Made by a program: the position numbers and the translations under genes. A stretch of 64,000 bases of DNA, taken from Thiorhodovibrio litoralis (GTDB lineage: Bacteria > Pseudomonadota > Gammaproteobacteria > Chromatiales > Chromatiaceae). Shown one piece after another: positions 1 to 7,604 of this stretch; position 1 is the first letter of the stretch, and every line of letters starts with the position of its first letter. Below the pieces are notes generated by a model. That model worked only from the letters and a program-made list of their open reading frames with translations, ran no database searches and was not told the DNA's origin. The DNA lies in the NCBI RefSeq assembly GCF_033954455.1, contig NZ_CP121473.1, positions 2,466,501 to 2,530,500 of the forward strand, given 5' to 3'.

Positions 1-2
1 TG

Positions 3-287
3 ATTTCGGCCCTGCATGACGGACTGAGCGCATCGCGTCGCCGGCGCTTGATCAAGACGCTCGGTGTCACCGTCCAAACCCTGCGGCGGTGGCAGCACTG
101 GTGGCGTGAGCAGTTTGTGCAAACCCGCTGCTTTCGATCCTTGGCTGGTCTGTTGATGCCGCCGATCGCCACCGAGCACCTGCCAGGATCCCTGCTGGAA
201 AAATTGAGCGCAAAAGCGTTGTCCGAGCGCGTCGTGCAACTGCTGATATTGATCGCCCCGAGCACGACAGCGACAGGCTTGCTGTAG
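3..287 (+). CDS. Small HTH-like protein of the transposon, C-terminal part
   Basis: The frame is open from the window edge to a TAG at 285-287, giving at least 94 residues, so the gene starts upstream. The readable part begins with a basic stretch and then a helix-turn-helix-like segment, with TVQTLRRWQHWW resembling a recognition helix. It is followed by a region without recognised motifs. It sits 93 nt upstream of the transposase on the same strand, a position where integrase-fold transposons often carry a small DNA-binding helper. I do not recognise the family with certainty; a short accessory transposition or regulatory protein is an inference from context. Confidence 0.5.
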   Translation: MSALHDGLSASRRRRLIKTLGVTVQTLRRWQHWWREQFVQTRCFRSLAGLLMPPIATEHLPGSLLEKLSAKALSERVVQLLILIAPSTTATGLL

Positions 288-380
288 GGCAACGCCAACC
301 CGCAGAAGACCTCATCGCGCCGCTGGGCGGCGCCTTCTAGACTCCCGGTGATGTGTGAAACAACTGGGAGGTGAAGACGA

Positions 381-1838
381 ATGTCCGATGACAACGGCCT
401 CGGTGATCCCGATGGTTGGGCGCGGTTGCGCTTTGCCATTATTGGTCCTTTATTGGCTGATCCTGCGCCGGCGAACGCGCTGGGCGCGCGGCTGAAGGCG
501 CTGGCGGCCAAGTCATGGCGTCATCCGGTGACTGGGCGGGCGGTCAGTTTTAGCTTTGGGACCTTGGAGCGCTGGTATTACCTCGCACGCGATGCCCAAG
601 ACCCGGTGACCGCACTGCGCCCGCGCCGGCGCAGCGATGCCGGGGAGCAGCGCGCGCTGAGCCCGCGCCTGATGGAGGCCGTACAGGCGCAATACCGCGA
701 CTACCCCGGTTGGACGGTGCAGCTGCATTACGACAACCTCGCCGCCTTGTGCGCGGGCGATGAAACCCTGGGGCCGCTGCCCTCCTATGCCACCGTGCGC
801 CGCTTCATGAAGCGCGCGGGCCTGCACCGCCGGCGTGTCCCGGCGCGCAAGACACCCGGGGCCGAGCAGGCCGCGCGGCGCCTGGAGGCCTGCGAGGTGC
901 GCAGCTATGAAGCCCAGTATGTCCATGCCTTGTGGCATCTGGACTTTCATCATGGCTCGCGCAACGTCCTCACCCGGGGTGGCGTCTGGGTCAAGCCCCT
1001 GCTGCTGGCGGTCATCGACGATCACTCGCGCCTGATCTGCCATCTGCAGTGGTACCTCGATGAGACCACCGAGACCTTGGTGCATGGTCTGGGACAGGCG
1101 TTGCACAAGCGCGGGCTGCCGCGCGCCCTGATGAGCGATAACGGCGCGGCAATGCAGGCCGAGGAATTCACCGCCGGATTGCATGCGCTGGGCATCCTCC
1201 ACGAGCCGACCCTGCCGTACAGCCCGTATCAGAACGCCAAGCAGGAGCGCTTCTGGGCCACGCTGGAAGGCCGCCTGATGGCGATGCTTAAGGGGCTGGA
1301 GGAGCTGAGCCTGCAGCGGCTCAACACCCTCACTCAGGCGTGGGTGGAGCAGGAGTACCACCGCAAGGTCCACAGTGAGACCGCCGCCACGCCGCTTGCG
1401 CGTCTTCTCGATGCGCCCAACGTGGGGCGCCCCTGTCCGGACAGCGAGCAGGTCCGCGCCGCTTTTCGTTGTCGCGTCCAACGCCGTCAGCGCCGCAGCG
1501 ATGGGACGCTCAGCCTGGCGGGCAAGCGCTTCGAGGTGCCGGCGCGCTTGCGTCACCTTGAGCAACTGCATATCGCTTATGCCCGCTGGGATCTGAGTGC
1601 TGTGGACGTGGTTGATCCCCACTCGGGCGCCATCCTCTGCCGCCTCTATCCCCTCGATAAAGCCGCCAATGCCTCCGGGCAGCGTCGGCGCCTTGAGCCC
1701 GCCGGCGCACCGCCACCGCCATCACAACGCGCCACGACGCTGCCACCGTTGCTGCGCGACTTGCTCGCCGAGTATGCCGCCACCGGTCTGCCGCCGGCCT
1801 ATCTGCCAAAACACGATGACCTGGAATCCAGTCGATGA
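381..1838 (+). CDS. DDE (integrase-core) transposase
   Basis: Transposase of 485 residues that would cut and join the element's ends. The N-terminal part (about 40-150) has HTH-type segments. The RNase H-like catalytic core spans about 180-330, with the first Asp in WHLDFHHGSRN (D188), the second in ALMSDNGAAM (D253) and the Glu in NAKQERFW (E289). The C-terminal part (about 370-440) looks like the beta-barrel region found after the core in Mu- and IS481-type enzymes (SLAGKRFEVPARL). The start ATG at 381 follows GGGAGGTGAAG, a good ribosome binding site. The stop overlaps the ATPase start by 4 nt. The closest general family is rve-type IS481/Tn5053-like; I cannot assign a named IS. Three catalytic residues are present, so it looks intact. 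Confidence 0.85.
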   Translation: MSDDNGLGDPDGWARLRFAIIGPLLADPAPANALGARLKALAAKSWRHPVTGRAVSFSFGTLERWYYLARDAQDPVTALRPRRRSDAGEQRALSPRLMEAVQAQYRDYPGWTVQLHYDNLAALCAGDETLGPLPSYATVRRFMKRAGLHRRRVPARKTPGAEQAARRLEACEVRSYEAQYVHALWHLDFHHGSRNVLTRGGVWVKPLLLAVIDDHSRLICHLQWYLDETTETLVHGLGQALHKRGLPRALMSDNGAAMQAEEFTAGLHALGILHEPTLPYSPYQNAKQERFWATLEGRLMAMLKGLEELSLQRLNTLTQAWVEQEYHRKVHSETAATPLARLLDAPNVGRPCPDSEQVRAAFRCRVQRRQRRSDGTLSLAGKRFEVPARLRHLEQLHIAYARWDLSAVDVVDPHSGAILCRLYPLDKAANASGQRRRLEPAGAPPPPSQRATTLPPLLRDLLAEYAATGLPPAYLPKHDDLESSR

Positions 1839-2686
1839 ACAAGACCCTGCTGGCCCTCTATGGACTGAAGTTCAATCCGTTCTCCCCGGAGCTGCCGACG
1901 GCGGCACTGCATCGCAGCGCGCCGGTGGAGCAGTTTTGCTGGCGCATCGAGCAGAGCCTGATCCGCGAAGGCGGTTTTGCGCTCATTCAAGGTGATCCGG
2001 GTACCGGCAAGAGTGCGGTACTGCGCCTGCTCGATGAGCGTCTGCGCCAGCTGCCCGATATCAGCGTTGGGGCGCTCACGCATCCCAGCTCGAAGGTGGC
2101 GGACTTCTACCGCGAGATGGGCGATCTGTTCGCCGTTGACCTCAAGCCCCATAACCGCTGGGGTGGCTTCAAGATCCTGCGCGAGCGCTGGCTGGCGCAT
2201 CTGGAGACGACGCTGTTGCGCCCGGTGTTGCTCATCGACGAGGCGCAGGAGATGCATCCGACGGTGCTCAATGAGCTGCGTCTGCTGACCTCCATGCAGT
2301 TCGATTCGCGCACGTTGTTGAGCGTGATCCTGGCCGGCGATGGCCGCCTGGCGACCAAGCTGCGCCGTGAGGAGTTGCTGCCGCTGGGCAGTCGTATCCG
2401 TACGCGCCTGAGTATGGAGTATGCCAGTCGCGAGGCGCTGGTCGCCTGCCTGGAGCATTTACAACACAGTGCCGGCAATGCGAGTCTGATGAGCGCAGGG
2501 CTGATGAAGACGCTCGCTGAGCATGCGTTGGGCAATTATCGCGTGCTTACGACCATGGCGGCAGAATTGCTGGCGCAGGCTGCTCGGCTCGAACGCGCGC
2601 AGCTCGATGAACAACTCTACCTTGAGGTGTTTGGTTCAGCGGCGGGCAACGCCCGCCAACGCCCGAGTGCCAGGGCGGGCGCCTGA
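1835..2686 (+). CDS. AAA+ ATPase, ExeA/TniB-like transposition helper
   Basis: An ATPase of 283 residues with the ExeA-type opening LYGLKFNPFSPELP. Walker A is GDPGTGKS at 53-60 and Walker B is VLLIDEAQ at 131-138, followed by sensor-type sequence (SVILAGDGRL). In Mu, Tn7 and Tn5053 systems, ATPases of this kind choose target DNA and activate the transposase, and that role is inferred here from the adjoining transposase gene. The start overlaps the transposase stop and the stop overlaps the next start by one base, so the three proteins are probably made together. Length and motifs suggest an intact gene. Confidence 0.85.
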   Translation: MNKTLLALYGLKFNPFSPELPTAALHRSAPVEQFCWRIEQSLIREGGFALIQGDPGTGKSAVLRLLDERLRQLPDISVGALTHPSSKVADFYREMGDLFAVDLKPHNRWGGFKILRERWLAHLETTLLRPVLLIDEAQEMHPTVLNELRLLTSMQFDSRTLLSVILAGDGRLATKLRREELLPLGSRIRTRLSMEYASREALVACLEHLQHSAGNASLMSAGLMKTLAEHALGNYRVLTTMAAELLAQAARLERAQLDEQLYLEVFGSAAGNARQRPSARAGA

Positions 2687-3495
2687 TGAGCCGCTTGAGC
2701 GCTGAGCGCCCGCACCAGGCCATGACAGCGGCAAGACACACCGCCGTGATGCTTGAGGCATGGCACGACGCTGGCATCGTGCGTGCCGATTTGGCGGTGC
2801 GCACCGCCAAGGCGACGATGCTGTGGTTCCATGATCGCTCTTTGGATCAGCTTCCGTTGGGGCTGGCCAGAGCGCGCAATGTCCAACAGGCCGATATTTA
2901 TATCCGTCCAGCCCGCGGCTATCCCTGGCCAATGGTGTTTCTCGATGATGTCGCACGGCCGATGGCGCAGCGCATCGCTCGGCACTATGCGGCCCTGGTG
3001 GTGCAGACTTCGACGCTCGGGGGCTGCCACCTGTGGCTACGGCTGACCCGCGCGCTCGATGAGGCGCAGCGCTGTGATGTGCAGCGTTGGCTGATCCCGC
3101 GCGTTGGCGCCGATCCGGGCTCGGTCTCCGGTGAGCACCTCGGTCGGCTCGCCGGGATGAAGAATGCCAAGCGTGGCGGGGAGTGGGTCAATGTCCTTCG
3201 GCGACCAAGCCCGCAGGAGCGCGTCTGGGATCCAACTCCGGCCTTGCCAACGATGGCTCCGGCTCCGCCGCCGGTCGTCAACTGCGCTCCACGGGCGCGC
3301 TTATCCACCGGTGATCCGTCCGAATCTGCCCGCGAATGGGGCTGGGTCTGCGGCGCTCTTGAGGCCGGCCTTGCACCGACCACGGTCTACCAACGCTTGC
3401 TCGAGCGCGCGTCCCCGCGTCGCGGAGCCGATGCCGAGCGCTATGCCCGCTACACCCTCGCTCGCGCCATTCGCCAGAGCGCTAGAGGCAACTGA
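2686..3495 (+). CDS. RepB-like primase-domain protein of the transposon
   Basis: A protein of 269 residues whose first 175 residues resemble the RepB/MobA-type primase domain of the archaeo-eukaryotic primase fold. The motif order is DIYIRPA at 70-76, an acidic pair in VFLDDV at 84-89, VQTSTLGGCHLW at 106-117, and a basic segment from DPGS (143) through HLGRLAGMKNAK (151-162). In plasmid RepB and related proteins these segments form the metal site and nucleotide-binding surface. The C-terminal 90 residues are proline-rich and then helical with many Arg residues. Its gene is translationally coupled to the ATPase. A primase is unusual in a cut-and-paste transposon; a role in repair or replication during transposition is inference. 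Family assignment is by motif reading only. Confidence 0.6.
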   Translation: MSRLSAERPHQAMTAARHTAVMLEAWHDAGIVRADLAVRTAKATMLWFHDRSLDQLPLGLARARNVQQADIYIRPARGYPWPMVFLDDVARPMAQRIARHYAALVVQTSTLGGCHLWLRLTRALDEAQRCDVQRWLIPRVGADPGSVSGEHLGRLAGMKNAKRGGEWVNVLRRPSPQERVWDPTPALPTMAPAPPPVVNCAPRARLSTGDPSESAREWGWVCGALEAGLAPTTVYQRLLERASPRRGADAERYARYTLARAIRQSARGN

Positions 3496-3534
3496 ACCCG
3501 CTGCGTCTCTCCCCCCTCAGGGGGGAAGCGTGGT

Positions 3535-4182
3535 TCACGATTCCGGCTTCCCGCTGTCGGCCAGTAACGGCCCCCGTGATCCCACACGCATTCCATGTCC
3601 TTCAAATGGCTTGGAAATGGGTCCCGCAATTATCGTGATTACGCTCATGAAGGCCCGGACAACTTTGATGCTAAGACGAAACATATCCCCAAAAGTAATA
3701 ATGTTTCGTCTCTGTTTTTCCTTAGCGTAACTCTCGAGAATCGTTTTAGCAGTCTGGTTGTCGACGTTTAAGGCCCGGCAAACGCTTTTTACTAAAGAAC
3801 CTTTCTCTTCAAAAAGCGTAAAGAATTTATTAGCCTTAGTCTTTGCTAGCTTGTTTTCAACAGACTGTTCAAAACATTCTTTCAGGATCGCTGGGTTTTT
3901 TTCTACTTGAGGAATTTGGGAGTAGCCTAAAAAGCTGGTATTTCTTCCAATGATTTGTCGGCCAAAGGCGTGAAGTGTTGAAGCATGGCCGTCTTCCTGC
4001 AACTCAATGTTTAGTTCCTTAGCCAATGCTCTGGAAAATGTTGCAACAAGAATCTGCTCTTGGGTGATTTCCCAGTTACTTCTAGCTTTTTTAACGAGCT
4101 TCTTTAGTCTGTAAGTCTTTCCGCTACCTGCTACCGCCTGAATAATTGTTACTTGGTTTTGAAGTTCTGAAAAGTTTTTCAT
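3535..4182 (-). pseudogene. UvrD/Rep-like helicase, N-terminal fragment cut by the transposon
   Basis: The reading frame encodes 215 residues. Residues 1 to about 178 match the start of superfamily 1 helicases: Walker A AVAGSGKT at 16-23, motif Ia-like ATFSRALAKEL, STLHAFGRQ, and ITFGDMFRLSIKVV, which corresponds to the conserved ITFDDM segment. After about 3650 the sequence becomes GC-rich transposon DNA, so the last 35 residues are read-through and all later helicase motifs (II to VI) are missing. The gene is AT-rich like the rest of the island and was presumably complete before the transposon arrived. The 5' end begins downstream of a strong hairpin at 4348-4380. Confidence 0.75.
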
Positions 4183-4341
4183 CGCATCGATCTCCGTTTA
4201 GCGTGTTCCTTTGTTTTACGCTTAACGGAAATAGAAAAGAGATTTGTGTATCTTTCAGAAATTTATCATTTATGGCTGTGAAGTGTTTTCGGCGGAGTTT
4301 CCCAGTGTTAATCTTAAAAAGAAAACGAAAGATATTTAAGA

Positions 4342-4380
4342 TAAAAAAGCCGACACGGTAATGCTAAAACCGTGTCGGCT
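4342..4380 (-). terminator. Rho-independent terminator reading leftward
   Basis: A perfect 12-bp inverted repeat, AGCCGACACGGT (4348-4359) and ACCGTGTCGGCT (4369-4380), has a 9-nt loop. On the minus strand it is followed by a run of six T, the classic intrinsic terminator layout; on the plus strand there is no T-run. No minus-strand gene lies between it and the plus-strand gene at 5212, so it either ends a small untranslated transcript or acts as an attenuator about 160 nt ahead of the helicase gene. Confidence 0.7.
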
Positions 4381-5211
4381 GGGTCTGTCTAACTTGAAAA
4401 CAGGGTGGCTACTTCGAAATCTAATTATGATTTTTTCGTTTTTAGGGATGTTTAGAATTGATGTTTAACTACTTATTCTTCTTTGGTACCGTCTAGGGAT
4501 GCTGGCTGGTATCTGGGTTTTACGCTTTCTCAGAATAGTGGGAATTCTAAAAAACGACGCACTAGCAGGTTCTTAACAAAATCGCTAACAATGATGCTTT
4601 CAGTGGATGTTTAGAATTTATGATTGTTTAGTTGTGGCTTGAGTATTTTCGGGACCGGTATTTTCAACCGAAAAGGGGTTCCTAAGATCAGAGTCTCTCT
4701 CGGGAAGTTAAGTAACTTGGAAGGCTGACGTTTTTATATTGGGAAAACAAAAATCTCAAACACATATGACCTCCTACGTAAAAAGTATTCTCAGATCTTC
4801 TGAAGCCCTGAGTTGTGTTGTTTAGGGTTTGAAACACTTTTGACTTTAAAAACATGAAGGATTAGTGCTTAGGGTTATTGTCATTATAAATAGTCAAAAA
4901 AATGATCTTAAGCCAAAGATTTTTAGACAAATTTAAGGTTTTATATTTCCCCTAGAGCAAGTGTTTACTAATTATGGAGTCGCGAAACTGACTTACAGTA
5001 TTTGAGCGAAGAATTTTAGATAACAAAAGCCTTCAGGCTAAGGGAGTCAAGCCTGGGCAAGGCAGGGCAGGGCGGTGAGGTGAATTATCTAGCTGTTCAG
5101 TTTGGTAACTGGTAGGTCAAAATTGTGTGAAAGCCAAAAGCGTAAATACAAGAGTGAGGCCGAAATACCTTCGGCTGGAACTTGTCTTGAACACTTACGT
5201 GAGGCCAACTC
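4381..5211. other. AT-rich stretch without a gene
   Basis: About 830 nt with stops in all frames and no ORF of coding character. It holds two copies of the 14-mer GGATGTTTAGAATT (4446-4459 and 4605-4618), each followed by a similar AT-rich tail, and a small hairpin AGCCTTCAGGCT near 5028-5039. The minus-strand terminator at 4348-4380 at its left edge hints at a leftward transcript. The right edge contains the leader of the HTH gene at 5212. No known RNA family was recognised. Confidence 0.5.
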
Positions 5212-5589
5212 ATGACTGGAAAACTTCTTTATCGCTACGCTGAGGCGGCAGAACTTCTTGGAATTAGTGATCGCACCCTACGGCGTCTCGTAGATAGTGA
5301 GAAAATTCTTTCTGTTCATCCTTGTGAGCGTACTCCTCGAATTCCAAAACAAGCACTTAATTCGTATGTTAAGGGTTTGCTTGATGATGCTTACAGGGAA
5401 AAGGAGGAAAAAGCAAACAAAGAAAGATTAAAGACTGAATCAGAGGTGAAAAACGAAGAACAAACGTCTGAATCTGACAGTTTGAGCGGGCGCCAAACTC
5501 GAAAGCTGCCTCAGAAAAATAAGGCGGAAAGTATTCGTGAAACAAAGTTAGCGCGGAAAACTGGCACGAGAAAGCGCGCTAGGATTTAA
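5212..5589 (+). CDS. Excisionase-family (HTH_17) DNA-binding protein
   Basis: A protein of 125 residues. Residues 6-52 form a MerR-like winged helix of the excisionase type: YRYAEAAELLGISDRTLRRL, then a wing and the segment RIPKQALNSYV. The remaining 70 residues are very rich in Lys, Glu and Arg, probably disordered or coiled coil, and end in a basic tail. The helix-turn-helix resembles the second excisionase-like protein of the island at 19780, but here no integrase follows. It may regulate the island or bind its end. It is one of very few plus-strand genes in this part of the island. Family is clear; the role is inferred. Confidence 0.75.
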   Translation: MTGKLLYRYAEAAELLGISDRTLRRLVDSEKILSVHPCERTPRIPKQALNSYVKGLLDDAYREKEEKANKERLKTESEVKNEEQTSESDSLSGRQTRKLPQKNKAESIRETKLARKTGTRKRARI

Positions 5590-5718
5590 GTTTCACAAGG
5601 GCAAAGGACTGCCCATGATAAATGTTTGGAAAAAATAGCTGGGATTCAGAGATTAAAAAAGAAGAGGTGTAACAGTTTTGACGGTTGTAGCTGCTTTTTT
5701 CCGCCATGAAAGAAAATC

Positions 5719-6141
5719 CTAGCTAGCCAAAATTTCAATCTTGTGTGCCTTGCACCATTCTTTGAGGGCTCTTTGCTGGGTCTCGTTTTCAAAATCAAAC
5801 CAATTTTCTAGCAGACCTTGTTCTTCGAGAAGCGCCTTATACCGTGAGTAGGCGCCTTTGTGACTGAAAATACGTTCGATGTCGCCGATTTGGTCGGGCA
5901 AATACTTATCGGCAAACTCAAATACCAAATCTTTTCCTAGGCCAAGATCATTCTTGTGAGGAATCTCGATGTAGTCATCAGTGAAAACATCATCGGGCAG
6001 TTCCTTTTCTTCTTCGTCAATATAAGCTGACTGCCAGAATATTTTACCAGACTCTTTATGTAAAAAAGCCTGGTGCTCATACATCTGGCCGAAGCTGACA
6101 AAGTCAAAAGCCTCAAGAAGTTCTGAAAACTTGGTGGTCAT
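5719..6141 (-). CDS. UPF0158 family protein
   Basis: A protein of 140 residues counted from MTTKFSELLEAF; an upstream in-frame ATG at 6159 would add six residues. It has the family's typical pattern: an acidic stretch with ELPDDVF, then YIEIPHKNDLGLGKDLVFEF, GAYSRYKALLEEQGLLENW and a closing ALKEWCKAHKIEI. The function of UPF0158 proteins is not known to me; they are small, acidic and presumed cytoplasmic. It is the first of a run of minus-strand island genes and converges with the HTH gene to its left. Sequence looks complete. Confidence 0.85.
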   Translation of the reverse strand: MTTKFSELLEAFDFVSFGQMYEHQAFLHKESGKIFWQSAYIDEEEKELPDDVFTDDYIEIPHKNDLGLGKDLVFEFADKYLPDQIGDIERIFSHKGAYSRYKALLEEQGLLENWFDFENETQQRALKEWCKAHKIEILAS

Positions 6142-6221
6142 AACCGAGGAGAAAAGCACTCAGGTTAAAAAGTAGGGCAGGGCATCTATGCTGCGTCTTT
6201 TTTCTTATTACCCATAACCGG

Positions 6222-6644
6222 CTAAAAGTTTGCTGGATACTGTACTGGATTCTTACCTACCGCCTCCACTACGTGCGGATAAGATGTTCCGGGTTCTTCT
6301 GTCTTAACCTTTCTTCTTGTTTTGGAGATTCTGAAGTACCAACTGTCTCCATAATCAAACAAGTAAAATAGCTTTTTATGTTTACCCAGTGGGAACAATT
6401 GGCCTACAGGGACATCCCAAAGCCCCGTGTTTTCATTATCAAATCTTGTCTTTTCGCGACTTCTAGTATTGTTAGCGATAAAAAATTCATACATGTGATC
6501 ATTGTCGAAATCTATCGCCTTTTGGATGCAAAGATGTAAGGCTTCAAGGTTCGAGTTAGTTGGAATTTCGATCAACCGATACCAGTCTTTAGAAGCTGGG
6601 TCAAAACTCCCGTAGGCGCCTTCAATTTTCAGTGTAATGATCAT
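6222..6644 (-). CDS. Plasmid pRiA4b ORF-3-like protein
   Basis: A protein of 140 residues matching the pRiA4b ORF-3 (IS1096/TnpR-like) domain. It starts with a beta-strand (ITLKIEG), followed by the signature region LEALHLCIQKAIDFDNDHMYEF and then GQLFPLGKHKKLFYLFDYGD with SWYFRI. The family is frequent on plasmids, transposons and islands, and its biochemical role is unknown. The family can extend further at the C-terminus, so this is a short single-domain version. It lies in the same direction as its neighbours with gaps of 70 to 80 nt. Confidence 0.8.
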   Translation of the reverse strand: MIITLKIEGAYGSFDPASKDWYRLIEIPTNSNLEALHLCIQKAIDFDNDHMYEFFIANNTRSREKTRFDNENTGLWDVPVGQLFPLGKHKKLFYLFDYGDSWYFRISKTRRKVKTEEPGTSYPHVVEAVGKNPVQYPANF

Positions 6645-6714
6645 GCTAAAAATTTAGAGCGGAAAAAATTGAAAGGTAGTAAATTTGGGCTAAAAACTGC
6701 AATCAGATAGTTTG

Positions 6715-7116
6715 TTAGTGAAGCGTAGATATAGAATATGTTTCATGGTCCGGGCCATTGAGGTTGTTATTATAAAGGGGTCTTGAGGCCACCCGGATAG
6801 CATAGCCATCATTTTTATGTTTTATTTCACTGTACTCAATATAAGAAAAAGTCTCTGGAAACATACGGACTTTTTCATCAATTAACAGTTGAATATCTCT
6901 TAGAATATTGGCAATGTTTTCGTCAGTGTCATTTGGGTTTTTTATTTTGTAGTTGGCCGAGAATTCATCCAGCGCTTCTTTCCTTAAGGACTTGGGTAGA
7001 ATGGCAATATTCCAGGCCACACAGAGAACATTTAGATAATTCTGCTTTTCTTCCAGTGTGCTGCCAAGATCAATATAGTCAGCAGCAAGATCAATGATCA
7101 TTTGAGAAATATTCAT
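6715..7116 (-). CDS. Hypothetical protein
   Basis: A protein of 133 residues that I do not recognise. The first 60 residues are predicted helical (MNISQMIIDLAADYIDLG, then LRKEALDEF) and the C-terminus is more polar. No signal peptide, membrane segment or cysteine cluster is visible. AT-rich codon use matches the island. It sits between the pRiA4b-like gene and a cysteine-rich gene on the same strand. Coding status is supported by length, composition and position. Confidence 0.55.
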   Translation of the reverse strand: MNISQMIIDLAADYIDLGSTLEEKQNYLNVLCVAWNIAILPKSLRKEALDEFSANYKIKNPNDTDENIANILRDIQLLIDEKVRMFPETFSYIEYSEIKHKNDGYAIRVASRPLYNNNLNGPDHETYSISTLH

Positions 7117-7195
7117 AAAATAAATCTATGCGATTCAGCAATCAGATTCGGAAGATATCGTGGCTATTTCGATTGTATTTTAAGCAAGAACCTCA

Positions 7196-7468
7196 TCAAG
7201 CTAAAAAAGAATCAGATATTTTTATGTCGCCATTTATTTCTATAAAATTCAGAAAACATTTATCGACCGCAATACTGTTCAAGCAGGACTCACAAAACTG
7301 GAATTCAACACAACACTCGCCGTCAAGTGAATAATCACAATCAGCCTTGTTGCAGTTATAAGACTTTTTCACGCTTACTTTGCAAACGCTAAAATCCCAT
7401 TCTTTAGCGTTGATCGTCTTAAGTTCATGATCGAATAGTTGTTGGCAACCGTCGCATACTGATATCAT
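7196..7468 (-). CDS. Small cysteine-rich protein, possible zinc binder
   Basis: A protein of 90 residues with CDGC near the start, CDYSLDGECC in the middle and CESC after that, nine or more cysteines in all. The spacing suggests one or two zinc sites of treble-clef or ribbon type. A ribosome binding site (AAGGAG) precedes the start. No family recognised. It lies downstream of the PD-(D/E)XK gene on the same strand with a 136-nt gap, so the two could be co-transcribed. Confidence 0.6.
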   Translation of the reverse strand: MISVCDGCQQLFDHELKTINAKEWDFSVCKVSVKKSYNCNKADCDYSLDGECCVEFQFCESCLNSIAVDKCFLNFIEINGDIKISDSFLA

Positions 7469-7604
7469 TTTAATTCTCCTTTTCCGCAGTTTGAGATTTG
7501 CCTAAAAATAAATAGAACCTGGACTCTTTAATTTTTTTACTTTTCTTGATTGCGCGAAAATAATATTCGCCCCAAAAATTAAAATCCGGTGTAATAAACC
7601 AAAA

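Larger units (their letters stand above)
1..3650 (+). mobile_element. Transposon (right part) with DDE transposase, AAA+ ATPase and primase-like genes
   Basis: Four co-directional GC-rich genes lie against an AT-rich flank. The last three overlap by 4 and 1 nt, so they form a tight operon. The set (HTH-like protein, D-D-E integrase-fold transposase, AAA+ ATPase, primase-like protein) resembles the transposase plus ATPase pairs of Mu/Tn7/Tn5053-type elements. The right boundary is inferred: the helicase reading frame on the minus strand keeps recognisable family sequence until about 3650 and then runs into GC-rich DNA. A CA dinucleotide near 3651 would suit a Mu-type TG...CA end, but I could not find the matching left end, which lies outside the window. 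Exact end and target duplication are not established. Confidence 0.6.

Noticed and set aside
513-1622. Long minus-strand frame of 369 codons across the transposase gene
   Set aside because: It is a shadow of GC-rich codon bias; the plus strand has catalytic motifs and a ribosome site, and the minus frame has none.
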